DNA of 64,000 nt from JAKFDI01 sp044508835. GTDB lineage: Bacteria > Pseudomonadota > Gammaproteobacteria > Burkholderiales > Burkholderiaceae_C. The notes under the pieces were generated by a model that had not been told where the DNA came from, did no database searches, and saw only the letters and a program-made list of their open reading frames with translations. Location: positions 1 through 64,000 of the forward strand of contig JBIQHD010000011.1 in the NCBI GenBank assembly GCA_044508835.1, given 5' to 3'. Within the stretch, counting starts at the first letter, position 1; every line of letters begins with the position of its first letter. Of this stretch, positions 1 through 9,700 are shown in pieces. The position numbers and the translations under genes were made by a program.

Positions 1-54
1 GCGCTTGCGCGTCTTCTTGGTCGACAGGTTCAGGCCCAATCCGAGTTGCTTCAT
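1..54 (-). pseudogene. IS5-family transposase, N-terminal 18 codons, cut by window edge
   Basis: Read on the minus strand from an ATG at 54, the sequence gives MKQLGLGLNLSTKKTRKR, which I recognise as the usual N-terminus of a group of IS5-family transposases. The rest of the gene, if present, lies to the left of the window, so intactness cannot be judged. Its position next to the defence genes marks a likely edge of the island. Bases 55-135 show no gene. Confidence 0.7.
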
Positions 55-135
55 GATCGAGATGGTCGCCGCCCGCGCTTCATCACGCAACGCGGATCAG
101 CACTGAGTTATGCAGACCTTCCCTAGGCGAACTGC

Positions 136-2205
136 TCAAGGGGATGCAAAGCCTTCTGTCTCCAGGCGCCTGCGAATTTGAAGGATCGCTGCCGCCTGCT
201 TCTCGCTTGGAACTTTTCCGGCAGTGGCGGCTAGTAGCAAGAGCTGATCCTCCTTGGCGGTAAGCTCGCGGCGGCTGTTACCCCATTCACGCATCTTGCG
301 CCAGTTGGACGGCTTGTAGTTCACCACCTCCGTGATCGCAGCGATTCCTGCGTCAATGCGAGCTGTGTCGACAGCATCCGCCTCACGCTTCAATTGCTCG
401 GCCTGCGATACGAGTTCTGCGGCAAGTTCCGGCATAAGAGCGACGCGCTGTTGCTGTGCGCGTTGCCACGCCAGCTCCTTCTTGCACCACTCGGTGACGT
501 TCTCTAATCCCTGCTCGGGCGACGTGATCACTGCGTACATCACGCGTGCTATGTCCTTCAGCTGAGCGGACAGCGCTGGAGAGATCGTCTGCGTGCGCCA
601 GATGGACTGGAGGTTTAACGCATTTCCGTCGCCTTGTTCGGCGATGACCTGTGCCAGCTTTGCAATCGTGAACGTGACGATGTTTGCTCGGTAACCGCCG
701 TCATACCAGTCTGTCTGCGTGGGAATCAGTTGTTCCAATTCGCGGAAGACGATCGCATGCGCTACGACAGACTTGAGGAACTCGTCATTGAACTGCAGTG
801 GCCTGTGCTGCCACTCGTCGATGATGAACTTGCTATAGACGTCGAAGTTCTTCTGTGCGCCCTTGCTGACTTCATTTGGTAGCTGGCGCCACGAGTTCTC
901 GATCTTGGCGAGATCCGTCTTCGTGATGACCTGGCGTCGCGGGTTGTCGGCTTCGAATCGAAGTTTCTCCGCCGGACTCATCTTCGAGGTTTCGATGCGG
1001 TACTGACCCTTGGCACGCTCGTAGAACCAGATCGTCGTCCTTTGGGATCCCGGCTTCGGCGGCGCCTTTATTCGCCGGGACAACTCCTCCATCTTCCGAT
1101 GGAAGGCGTGGTTCGAGAACAGGTCGGAGTCGGACACCTTGGTCTGCCGGTTCGCATACTCCGAGATCTTGGGGATCAGGTCCGCTGACTTGTCTTCGTC
1201 GACCACCGAGAGCTTCATCTGCACGAAGATCCCGTTAAGTTCCGCGCCGTCCTTGCGGCGTGCGAGGGCAAGCGATGCTGTGGTCTGCCCGCCGTTCACG
1301 ATCTGCAGATCCGTTGCAGCCATAAGCTTGGGACCCTCAGGCGTATCGCGTGTCTCGACCGAAGTGGCGGTGGCCGCGATCCCGTTATTGAAGGCGAAGA
1401 ACATCTCTGGGCTCCGCAGAATGGTTTCCCGGATTGCCTTGTTCACCTTCACTGCCTTGCCCAGGAAGCTTCTGACGTTTCCTTCGAGAAGTCGGCTGCC
1501 GTACTCCTCGTACATGCGCGCCAGTGCGTCGCCAGGAAGCACGCAAAGGTAGCCGCTGTACTCTGACTGGTTCAGGCTGGCCTTGAGGCAGGGTACCCCT
1601 CCCTCGACAAGACCACCGAAATCGACCGTCAAGGCCTCACGGCCGGATCGCGACGATAGGGCATCGTGGAACCGGGCAATGTCCCAGATGTGGAACTCGG
1701 CGGAAATGCCGCCGACACTCTGTTCGGGCCAGTCGCGGATCCTGTCGCTGAGGACGCCATCCGTGACCAAGTAGAACCGCAGCCTCGTGATGCTTGATTG
1801 GTGGACCTCCAGGAGCCCGGAGAAGTCCGCGGCGGGGTCCTCGTCGGCCGGCAGGTGATCGTCGTTTCCTGCAAAGGCTTCGTCCACGAAGGCAACCAGT
1901 TTCGCGAAGATTGTTCTTGCGCTCGTCTGAGTAAGAGTCGCCGGTGTCTGTTCGCCGTCGAACTCCGCAACGACCATTCGCAAGGATCCGTCCGCTTCGT
2001 CGAAAGCGTATCCGTCGATGGCAAGGCTCCTGCGCCTGGATCCCGTCCCACGGTAAGGGCAAGGCACGAAGTCAACAAGCTCCTCGGCCTCCTCAAGCAT
2101 CTCCCCGGCTACGGAGCCGAAGCCAGCTTCCGGGTCGCGCCCTCCAAACTCAGCCTTGGCGCGTGCGACCACCCCCTCGCGAAACGCCCGCAGTTGTTCA
2201 TCCAA
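136..2205 (-). CDS. AIPR family protein (abortive infection phage resistance)
   Basis: A 689-residue protein with the signature blocks of the AIPR family: EGNVRSFLGKAVKVNKAI at about 241-258, FNNGIAATA at 272-280 and IVNGGQTTASLA at 302-313. AIPR proteins were named from a plasmid-borne lactococcal abortive-infection gene; their biochemical activity is poorly known. The N-terminus has D64 and E81 spaced as in a PD-(D/E)XK-like fold, but the usual Q/E-x-K is E-F-D here, so any nuclease role is uncertain. It is transcribed divergently from the five-gene operon starting at 2339 and shares a 133-bp intergenic region with it. AIPR genes are often found near methylase/Vsr and helicase defence modules, which fits this locus. 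Family assignment is firm; membership in the same functional system is inference. Confidence 0.85.
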   Translation of the reverse strand: MDEQLRAFREGVVARAKAEFGGRDPEAGFGSVAGEMLEEAEELVDFVPCPYRGTGSRRRSLAIDGYAFDEADGSLRMVVAEFDGEQTPATLTQTSARTIFAKLVAFVDEAFAGNDDHLPADEDPAADFSGLLEVHQSSITRLRFYLVTDGVLSDRIRDWPEQSVGGISAEFHIWDIARFHDALSSRSGREALTVDFGGLVEGGVPCLKASLNQSEYSGYLCVLPGDALARMYEEYGSRLLEGNVRSFLGKAVKVNKAIRETILRSPEMFFAFNNGIAATATSVETRDTPEGPKLMAATDLQIVNGGQTTASLALARRKDGAELNGIFVQMKLSVVDEDKSADLIPKISEYANRQTKVSDSDLFSNHAFHRKMEELSRRIKAPPKPGSQRTTIWFYERAKGQYRIETSKMSPAEKLRFEADNPRRQVITKTDLAKIENSWRQLPNEVSKGAQKNFDVYSKFIIDEWQHRPLQFNDEFLKSVVAHAIVFRELEQLIPTQTDWYDGGYRANIVTFTIAKLAQVIAEQGDGNALNLQSIWRTQTISPALSAQLKDIARVMYAVITSPEQGLENVTEWCKKELAWQRAQQQRVALMPELAAELVSQAEQLKREADAVDTARIDAGIAAITEVVNYKPSNWRKMREWGNSRRELTAKEDQLLLLAATAGKVPSEKQAAAILQIRRRLETEGFASP

Positions 2206-2338
2206 TCGATCGCTCCCAGTTGATTCGCCACGCAGACCGCTCCACCTTCGAGGCGGTCACTGCCCACGACCTCGTCCTTCTGTGCGTAAGCACTGGTATC
2301 CTACTTTCACAAAAAGCACGCTCGGGAGGCAAGGCTCG
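2206..2338. promoter_or_regulatory. Divergent intergenic region between AIPR gene and DISARM-like operon
   Basis: This 133-bp gap separates two start codons that face away from each other, so promoters for both directions should lie here. A GGGAGG Shine-Dalgarno sequence at 2323-2328 stands nine bases before the GTG at 2339 and decides that start. A TATCCT at about 2308-2313 could be a -10 element for the plus-strand operon, but no convincing -35 element was found. Confidence 0.35.
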
Positions 2339-3343
2339 GTGTCCGTTGATGTGGATAAAGTCCTGGCTGCGCTGCGGCGCGAAGATCTGGACTTGCTGGC
2401 CAGCGGCGTCCCGACCGCCGTCCCCCCGTGGATGGACTGGCTCGTCTGGCTCGGCCAGTGGATGCGAGCGCAGGCGGCCCTGCCGGGCCGGCGGGTCGCA
2501 GTGGTCAGAATGCCGAGCAGGAGGCTCGGCGCTGCCTTCATTGCCGTCGGCGCTGCCTTCGCTTCGGCACGGCTTCATGACGACACGCTCGATTGGGAAG
2601 GGCTTCGCAGCCTCGCCGCCGGGACCAAGGTCTACTGGCGGGAGACAGTGTCGGGCAAGGCGGCACGCCGGTCGGGCACTGTTGCGGGGGTGCGCCAGAT
2701 CGACGGTGGCGACTTCATGGAAGTCGTCACGGAGACGCAGGGCAAGAGGGGTGAACGGAGCACGCGCTTGTTCGCCAAGGCGGCTGCGATGTCGTATGGA
2801 ATCACTCTCGGCGCGATCAGTGCAGCCGCGGATGTGCAACTGGCCGGGGCGGACCGTCTCATCAAGGCAGCGGTGACGGATGGTGCGCAGGGCTGGATTC
2901 GCTCCCCAGGCATCGAGTGCAGCGTCATCACCGAGCGCACATCGTTCCTGGGCGACCTTGAGGGTCTGTTGATGCGCGTCGGTGGAAAGGTCGAGGCCGC
3001 GTGCAGCGACGTTCTCGCCGTCGCTGATTCAGGTGGCCGAGCACACGGCAAGACTAGGGTGGCCCCAGCTCGGACCGAGGGAGCACTCGGCGAATCCGGT
3101 TCGCTGGCGATCCTTGACGGGGCTACCGCGGCTCTCCGCTTGAGCGACATCAGTGCGCCCAGTGTCGTGGTTGTGCTCGACCACGCGGAGTACGACGACG
3201 AAATCGAGCAGCTGTTCCAGACTTTCCTGGGACATGCCGTTGACGGGGCCATCCATGCGCCTGCGAGCGGAGTCCGGGAACCTCCGGAGACCGTCGAGTC
3301 CTTCATCTTCGGACTGCCATCTCTTTCGCGGACGAACTCATGA
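2339..3343 (+). CDS. Unrecognised defence-island protein, first gene of five-gene operon
   Basis: A 334-residue protein that I cannot assign to a family. The GTG start at 2339 is chosen for its GGGAGG ribosome binding site; a reading frame extends upstream but lacks such a signal. It has no signal peptide or membrane segment. Residues around 200-220 (CSVITERTSFLGDLEGLL) and 270-300 (SVVVVLDHAEYDDEIEQLF) have the alternating beta/alpha pattern of a nucleotide-hydrolase-like core, but no Walker A motif is visible. Its stop overlaps the next start by four bases (ATGA), so the two are probably translated together. By position it could be the N-terminal half of a split DrmE-like protein (class 2 DISARM); that is a guess needing a profile search. 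Confidence 0.7.
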   Translation: MSVDVDKVLAALRREDLDLLASGVPTAVPPWMDWLVWLGQWMRAQAALPGRRVAVVRMPSRRLGAAFIAVGAAFASARLHDDTLDWEGLRSLAAGTKVYWRETVSGKAARRSGTVAGVRQIDGGDFMEVVTETQGKRGERSTRLFAKAAAMSYGITLGAISAAADVQLAGADRLIKAAVTDGAQGWIRSPGIECSVITERTSFLGDLEGLLMRVGGKVEAACSDVLAVADSGGRAHGKTRVAPARTEGALGESGSLAILDGATAALRLSDISAPSVVVVLDHAEYDDEIEQLFQTFLGHAVDGAIHAPASGVREPPETVESFIFGLPSLSRTNS

Positions 3344-4998
3344 CTCGAGGCAAGCCAGAGTTGGAGGCCGCCCCGAGCGGTCGGAGCGCACCCAGTTCAC
3401 CACGCGACCTGTCGGTCTTCGGCTTGGTTGCTCGCCACCACGCCAACGCGATGGAGTGCCAGACAACCGGTGTCGTCATCGATTTCCCACCCATGGCCGC
3501 GGTGTCAAAGGCTTGCTCTTCGATCTTCGCCCAAGCTGATCGGGACGACTCGCTCCAACGAGCTGCAGCACGGGACGCGTGGCTCGTGAAGGCGTCGCTC
3601 ATGCTGACGCCACTACCTTTCGGTGATCCACGTCTCGGCCTTGACGGGCTGCTCGACCGCTTGGAACAGGTCGCGAGAAGCGTTCCCGGATTGCAGTCCC
3701 CGGTCCGGGATCTGGGTGAGCTTGTTCGGCAGCTGGCAACCGCAAACGTCAATCCCAAACGGGATCGTCTGCTTGATCTGATCAACGGTTCGGGTACAGA
3801 CGGTGATCCGGTTGCGATCCTTGCCAACATCTGCGGATCGCCAACTCCCGGCTGGCCTTCATCCGTCGACGCTGAAGTTGATTTCGGAGCGCGCGATGTG
3901 GAACTCGTCCGCGTAAGACGTCAGGTCAGGAGTTCACTCTATGAGCGATTGATCATTCCGGGCAATCCGTGGTTCGCGCCGAGGGGTCTCCTGTTCGACC
4001 TGCTCTACGGCGGCAGGGCTTCCACTGTCGTCGTTGTCTCCTATCGAGCCGAACGGATTTCGTTGCCGGAGCCCAAGAAGTTGCCGAAGGACTCTGTCCT
4101 GCCCGTGACGAGCCGCCGCTCGCGACGGTCCCTGGCCGAGACGGTCGAACGTGGCGGGGAGGGGCAAATCGACCAATGGGCCCATGACTCATTCTGGTCG
4201 TCGATCCATGCCCAGCACGCCGACATCGCCCCCGCGTCCGACCGGGATGTCACGGTGGACGCCAACTTCGTCTTGTTCGCTGACGGCAGCGGGACGTTCC
4301 TGCCGGCGGATCGCCGTGTCGTCGAGGTCTCCGAACTGTTTGAGACGGGAGCGAACTTCGACATCATGGAGGACAAGCTTCCCCGGATATCGGTCAGGGA
4401 ACTCGAAGAAGGCGACCTGGTAATGCTGAGGCTGTCGGGGAGCGGCGACTATCTCGACGACGTGGCCGACTCCCTCATCGAACAGGCCGGTGAGGCAGGT
4501 CTCCGGACCAGAGCCCTTCAATGGAAGGACCGGCTTCACGGGGTAATCAAGCGCCATGGTGAAGGTGTGGTGGCGATGAAGATCCGCAGCCTGGGTGTAC
4601 CGCTGCGATCACCACAGTACCTGTGGGCGTGGGCGGGTGATGCGGTCATGGCCCCCCACGACAGGCAGACATTTCGCAGGCTGATCGAGACCATCTGGAA
4701 GCTGGAAATGCCTGTCGGAAGCGGAGAACCCGAGCCCTATGCCGATGACAGATGGGACGATATGGAGCGGCTCAAGACATACCACCACAAGGCAGGAGTC
4801 GCCATTCGGGTCGCGCTTCTAGCCCGAGTCCGTGGTCTGGTCTCCGAACGCCGACGCATCGACACGGTCGAATCGATCGAATTGCCCGGGGTCGCTGCGG
4901 GACGGATGGGCCTGCTGCGAGTCGCCGCCGTCGACTACAAGACCAGGAAGGTGCCGCTGTCAAGGCTATTCCATCTGGGAAGGGTAAAGGTGACGTAG
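3340..4998 (+). CDS. Unrecognised defence-island protein, second gene of operon (possible DrmE-like C-terminal half)
   Basis: A 552-residue soluble protein of unknown family. It has no nucleotide-binding loop, metal-binding cysteine cluster or transmembrane segment. A charged, arginine-rich stretch at about 255-275 separates an N-terminal helical region from a C-terminal part that begins near VTVDANFVLFADGSGTF (about 304-320) and includes beta-rich segments such as RISVRELEEGDLVMLRL. The C-terminus is basic. It overlaps the previous gene by four bases and its TAG stop shares its G with the next GTG start. Together with the preceding gene it makes about 886 residues, near the size I recall for DrmE of class 2 DISARM, so the pair may be a split DrmE. 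That link is inference from position and size only. Confidence 0.7.
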   Translation: MTRGKPELEAAPSGRSAPSSPRDLSVFGLVARHHANAMECQTTGVVIDFPPMAAVSKACSSIFAQADRDDSLQRAAARDAWLVKASLMLTPLPFGDPRLGLDGLLDRLEQVARSVPGLQSPVRDLGELVRQLATANVNPKRDRLLDLINGSGTDGDPVAILANICGSPTPGWPSSVDAEVDFGARDVELVRVRRQVRSSLYERLIIPGNPWFAPRGLLFDLLYGGRASTVVVVSYRAERISLPEPKKLPKDSVLPVTSRRSRRSLAETVERGGEGQIDQWAHDSFWSSIHAQHADIAPASDRDVTVDANFVLFADGSGTFLPADRRVVEVSELFETGANFDIMEDKLPRISVRELEEGDLVMLRLSGSGDYLDDVADSLIEQAGEAGLRTRALQWKDRLHGVIKRHGEGVVAMKIRSLGVPLRSPQYLWAWAGDAVMAPHDRQTFRRLIETIWKLEMPVGSGEPEPYADDRWDDMERLKTYHHKAGVAIRVALLARVRGLVSERRRIDTVESIELPGVAAGRMGLLRVAAVDYKTRKVPLSRLFHLGRVKVT

Positions 4999-6779
4999 TG
5001 GCAAGAATGATTCCGCCTCTGGTAGCAGCTGATGCGCCCAGCGGCGAAAGGCAGTTGTTCGCCAAGCTGCGTGACGATCCCCGTACGCGGGAGTGGCTGG
5101 TGCTTCATTCCTTCGACATACGCCGACACGTCGCGCGGGCTGAAGGCGAGGCGGACATGCTGATCGTCGTTCCGGGTCAAGGCGTGCTCTGCGTCGAAGT
5201 CAAGGGATGCGGCGTCGTTCGAGAGGCAGGGCTCTGGAAGTACTCCTATGACCCACCCACGACCTCGACAGTGGGCCCATTCCGCCAGGCCAGCCAAGCC
5301 GGACATTCGATCCGGCAGTACCTTGCCCACAAGGATCCATCGCTCGGATCACTTTTGTTCCATTCGGCAGTTCTCTTCACCGAAGTGGACTTCACGGAGA
5401 GGTCGCTTGAGTGGGAGGCATGGCAGATCATCGGACGGAGCGACTTCCTGCGGCAGCCCATTTCGACGACCGTGACTCGAGTGCTGGAAGCCGCGCATTC
5501 CCAGTGCCGATTTCGAAAGCCGGTGCCAAGGTGGTACGGGGATCACAGCCGGCCAACCGTCCGACAAATGGAATCCATACTCAGACTGTTGCGCCCCGAC
5601 TTCGAGTACGTCGCATCCGGAAGAAACAACGTGGAGCTTGCCGAGGCGGCGGTACGGCGATTCACTGAGGAGCAGTTCGAGGCGCTCGACCATCTCGAGG
5701 ACAACCCACGAGTTGTCTTCAAGGGGCCTGCCGGCACTGGCAAGACATTCCTGGCGATCGAGGCGGCTCGGAGAGCAGTGCGCGACGGGAAGAGCGTGGC
5801 GCTGCTGTGCTTCAACAGCCTACTTGCTGCATGGCTGAAGCGCGAGACTGAGTTGATTGCGGAGGAGGCGAAAGCGCGATCGCTGTCCTTCCACGTCGGC
5901 AGCCTCTCGGGGCTCATGCGCAGCATTGCAAAGATCGACATTCGTCCAGCGCCGGACAGCGACTTCTGGCAAATCGAACTGCCCATGCGGGCAGTGGATG
6001 TCTTGCTCACCGATCGTCGCGAGATGCCGAGCTTCGACCTGCTGCTCGTTGACGAGGCGCAGGATCTTCTGTCTGACGCCTACCTCGATGTTATGGAACT
6101 GCTTTCGAACGGCGGTCTGGCCAGCGGCCACTGGGCGATGTTCGGAGACTTCGAACGGCAGGCAATCTACACGGACGACGGCGCAGCCCTGGGACTCGAG
6201 CGACTTCGAGGTCGGACCGCTGACGGCGTTTCAACCTACCGCCTTCGAATCAACTGCCGGAACGCGACCAGGATCGCGGAAGCAGTCACCATCACCAGTG
6301 GCCTGTCGCCTGGCTACAGCAGAGTTCTCAATGAAGCGGAATCGGCGGATGTCGAGCCCGTCTTCTATCGAAGCGCCTCTCATCAAGGAGAACTGCTGCT
6401 GTCAACCATCGCCAGGCTCCTGAAGTCCTTTGTGCCGGCGGAGATCGTCGTGCTCTCCATGCGCGCCGACGCGTCGTCGTGCGTCGCGAGGATGGCTCGT
6501 GAACAGGCTGGCTGGCATTTCGCTTCGTGTCGAGAAGAGCCGGCGGAGGGCGTCTCGATCCGGTACGCAAGCGTGCATGCATTCAAGGGACTGGAAGCTC
6601 CTGCCATCGTGCTCACAGACATTGAAGGCATCGGCAATGAGCAGGCGAAGGCACTTCTTTACGTGGGCATGTCGCGTGCGCGGGTCGCGCTGCATGTCCT
6701 CATGAACGAGCGCCTTCGTTCCAGCTATGACGCGATGCTGACGGCCGGGCTGAAGGCAGCACTTGGGAGGTCTAGCTGA
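4998..6779 (+). CDS. NERD-domain nuclease fused to UvrD/Rep-like superfamily 1 helicase
   Basis: A 593-residue protein. Residues about 15-130 form a nuclease-related (NERD) domain of the PD-(D/E)XK fold, with D53 and E66-V-K68 in GVLCVEVKG as candidate catalytic residues. The second part is a superfamily 1 helicase: Walker A GPAGTGKT at 243-250, Walker B LLLVDEAQD at 348-356, and a late motif near YVGMSRAR. The start is taken as GTG at 4998, whose first base is the last base of the previous stop, with AAAGGTGA just upstream; ATG at 5007 is an alternative. It probably cuts and unwinds nucleic acid. It stands in the operon where DISARM would carry other effector genes, so it may replace the phospholipase-D protein DrmC; that is inference. 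Confidence 0.88.
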   Translation: MARMIPPLVAADAPSGERQLFAKLRDDPRTREWLVLHSFDIRRHVARAEGEADMLIVVPGQGVLCVEVKGCGVVREAGLWKYSYDPPTTSTVGPFRQASQAGHSIRQYLAHKDPSLGSLLFHSAVLFTEVDFTERSLEWEAWQIIGRSDFLRQPISTTVTRVLEAAHSQCRFRKPVPRWYGDHSRPTVRQMESILRLLRPDFEYVASGRNNVELAEAAVRRFTEEQFEALDHLEDNPRVVFKGPAGTGKTFLAIEAARRAVRDGKSVALLCFNSLLAAWLKRETELIAEEAKARSLSFHVGSLSGLMRSIAKIDIRPAPDSDFWQIELPMRAVDVLLTDRREMPSFDLLLVDEAQDLLSDAYLDVMELLSNGGLASGHWAMFGDFERQAIYTDDGAALGLERLRGRTADGVSTYRLRINCRNATRIAEAVTITSGLSPGYSRVLNEAESADVEPVFYRSASHQGELLLSTIARLLKSFVPAEIVVLSMRADASSCVARMAREQAGWHFASCREEPAEGVSIRYASVHAFKGLEAPAIVLTDIEGIGNEQAKALLYVGMSRARVALHVLMNERLRSSYDAMLTAGLKAALGRSS

Positions 6780-9700
6780 TGTCGCCCCTCGACAAGAACC
6801 TTGCCAACCGGGAGCAGATGCTCTCTCGACTTCGAGCGGAGATCGTGGGTCCGGATCCGGCGGGAAAGCCGGTGTCTCTTGCCGACAAGCAGGCCATGAC
6901 CTGGGAGGAGTACAGGATCCCGCGGATGCAGACAGATGGACAGGAAATCGTCTGGCAGGATCCGCCCACGAAACGGTTCGGAGCCGGCATCCTGTTTCCT
7001 CTGGGAGCCACCGAGGAGGCGATCGTCAATGCGACCGAGGCGGTCGAGGTGGTCCCAGTCACCTCACCTGATCTCGCACCGCCAGGACAGCGGCCCGACG
7101 AAGAACTTGCTGCAAGAGAGAGGGCGCCTTCGTACGGCGCTCCTGCCGATGACGCGGAGGACGAGGACGTCACGCTTGCCAACGCCTTTCGCCCGTCCGC
7201 CATCGGACTCAGCTTCCTGGCCGATCTCGCGGCAGAGACCAACGAGATCGTCGTTGAACTGGTCAGCGTAGGACGCATAGGCCTGGAGCGAACAGTCGAA
7301 CATCCTTGCGGCACGTACCTCCCGCTGACCCTCCAACTAGGAGGAGCAGTCGGAAAGCAGCCGACGCCACGAAAGGTGTGGCTGCGAAAGCCGGTACTTG
7401 ATGAGCAGGGCAAGGCGCCTGCGGTTTCCATCACCACCCAGAAGCTTCTCAACGCCGCCAAGCCCCTCAGGTGCCAGATAGGGCCCGCTGCCCTGGGTCT
7501 GGAGCTTGTCGTGGTCTCGCGAACCTGGCGCTCTGCGCCAACCAGCGAGCATCGTCTCCTGACCGTTTCCGTCGCCAACAAGAAGACGGCCAAGGAGACG
7601 GAACTCGATTCCCTTTGCCTGTTCCAGGCTGGAATCCGGGTTAGCGGTGCGACCGGAGAACCGTGGATCGATGCGTACCCAGAGAACTTGATTGCCGACT
7701 TCAAGGACGATGATCCGCTTGCAGACGAGAACGTCAATCGAGTCCTGTACAGGGAGAACCGTACATTCGCCATCGGTCATGGATGTGGCGCCGACTGGAT
7801 CAGTGGCCGCCCGCAACGTGTCACGAAGGTATGGTCGGATGTCCTCCCGGTATTCGAGACGCCCGCCACAAGTGCAGATCTGCAGGTGAAAGGCGCCGGG
7901 GGCCGGCCGCAGCCCCTGCGCGTCAGCATGCGGCTACTGGCCGGCCTTCAGGCAGGTGATGACGGGCTGGGCGATGTCGATCGGTTGCTGCAGGAGTACG
8001 AGAGCTGGATCGCTGCGCTTGACTCGAAAGTCGCCACCATCGCCGAAGGGTATCGGCCGACGGCGACTGAGCTGATCAAGAAGTGTCGCGAGTGCGCAAC
8101 CCGGATTGCGGACGGACTTTCGATCCTGCGGCAAGCTGGCGCTCAAGGCGATGTGGCACGCAAGGCGTTCAGGCTTGCCAATCACGCCATGCTCGTTGCG
8201 CAGCTCCGGTCACGGCAAGAGCTTCGAGTGCCAGACCGCGACGCAAACAGCCGGCTGACGTGGTTCAGGCCGATCGGGGCGATTGATCCCGCGGTTCCGA
8301 ATGAGAAGCAGGGCTTCTGGAGACCATTCCAGATTGCCTTCCTCCTCATGTCCCTGCAGGGCATCTGCGATTCAAGCCATCGCGACAGGAAGGTGGTGGA
8401 TCTCATCTGGTTCCCGACCGGTGGTGGCAAGACCGAGGCATACCTTGGTCTGACGGCGTTCACGGTCTTCTTCAACGCGCTGTCCGGGACCGCCAACGGG
8501 GGCGTCGATGTCCTCATGCGGTACACGCTGAGGCTTCTCACCGCGCAGCAGTTCCAGCGCGCGGCGACTCTGTTCTGTGCGATGGAGCAGCTGCGTCGCC
8601 AGGACGTCGGGGCGCTGGGCAACCGGCCATTCCGGATCGGCCTGTGGGTAGGAAGCGCGGCTACGCCCAACAAGCGTGACGATGCCGTGGAGAAACTGAA
8701 GGCGCTGCAGCGGGATTTCGATGCCGAGAACCCTTATGTGCTTCTCAGGTGCCCATGGTGTGCGGCCAAGTTCGGACCGCATGAGGCAGCTACATCGCCC
8801 GTGCAGAAGAAGGGAGCCCGAGGCCGCCCCTCCTCGAGCGGGCAGGTCTACGGCTATGCCAGGGAGAGAGGACCGTCGGGAGACACCGTCGTCTTCAGAT
8901 GCGGAGATCCCGCGTGTGAGTTCGGCGGCATGCCAGGTCCGGGAACGCCCCCACTTCCCATCGTGGTCATTGACGAGGACCTGCTTGATGCTCCCCCCAA
9001 TCTACTGATAGGGACCGTCGACAAGTTCGCGATGCTTGCGTGGACGCCCGCGGCCCGCAGCATCTTCGGTCTGGACGACTCGGGGCGCCATCGCGGTGCG
9101 CCGCCTACGTTGATCATCCAGGACGAGCTCCACCTGATCTCCGGGCCGCTTGGCTCGATGGTCGGCGCCTACGAAACCGTCATCGAGGCGCTGTGTGTTG
9201 ATCCCCTCGGGGGGATGGTGCTGCCGAAGGTTGTTGCGTCGACGGCGACCATCAGCCGTGCACGTGAGCAGATCGCAGGGCTCTACGCACGTTCTGGGGT
9301 CATGCTTTTCCCGCCGTCCGGCCTCGATGCAGCCGACTCCTTCTTCGCCCGCGAGGCGGTCGACAACGATGGCAGGCCCAAGCCAGGTCGGCTCTATGCC
9401 GGGGTGCTGGCACCAGCGCATACGTCGCTTCAGACTTCGGAAGCGCGGGTGTTCGCGACATTGATGCAACATGCATCGCTGCTCGAGGGAGATCCGCGAG
9501 ACCTGGATCCTTGGTGGACGTTGCTCGTCTTCTTCAACTCCCTGAGAGAGCTTGGCGGCGCTGCAACGTTGTTCACGGCGGACACGCGCGAGTATCTCAA
9601 GGTCATCCTGAACCGCCACGGCATCGACTACAGCAGGATCCGTCAGCTCTTCCATGTCGAGGAACTGACGAGCCGGATTCGAGGAGACTACATCCCGCGC

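Noticed and set aside
2156..2338. Upstream extension of the first operon gene from an ATG at 2156
   Set aside because: The added residues are arginine/serine rich and overlap the AIPR gene; the GTG at 2339 has a strong GGGAGG site.
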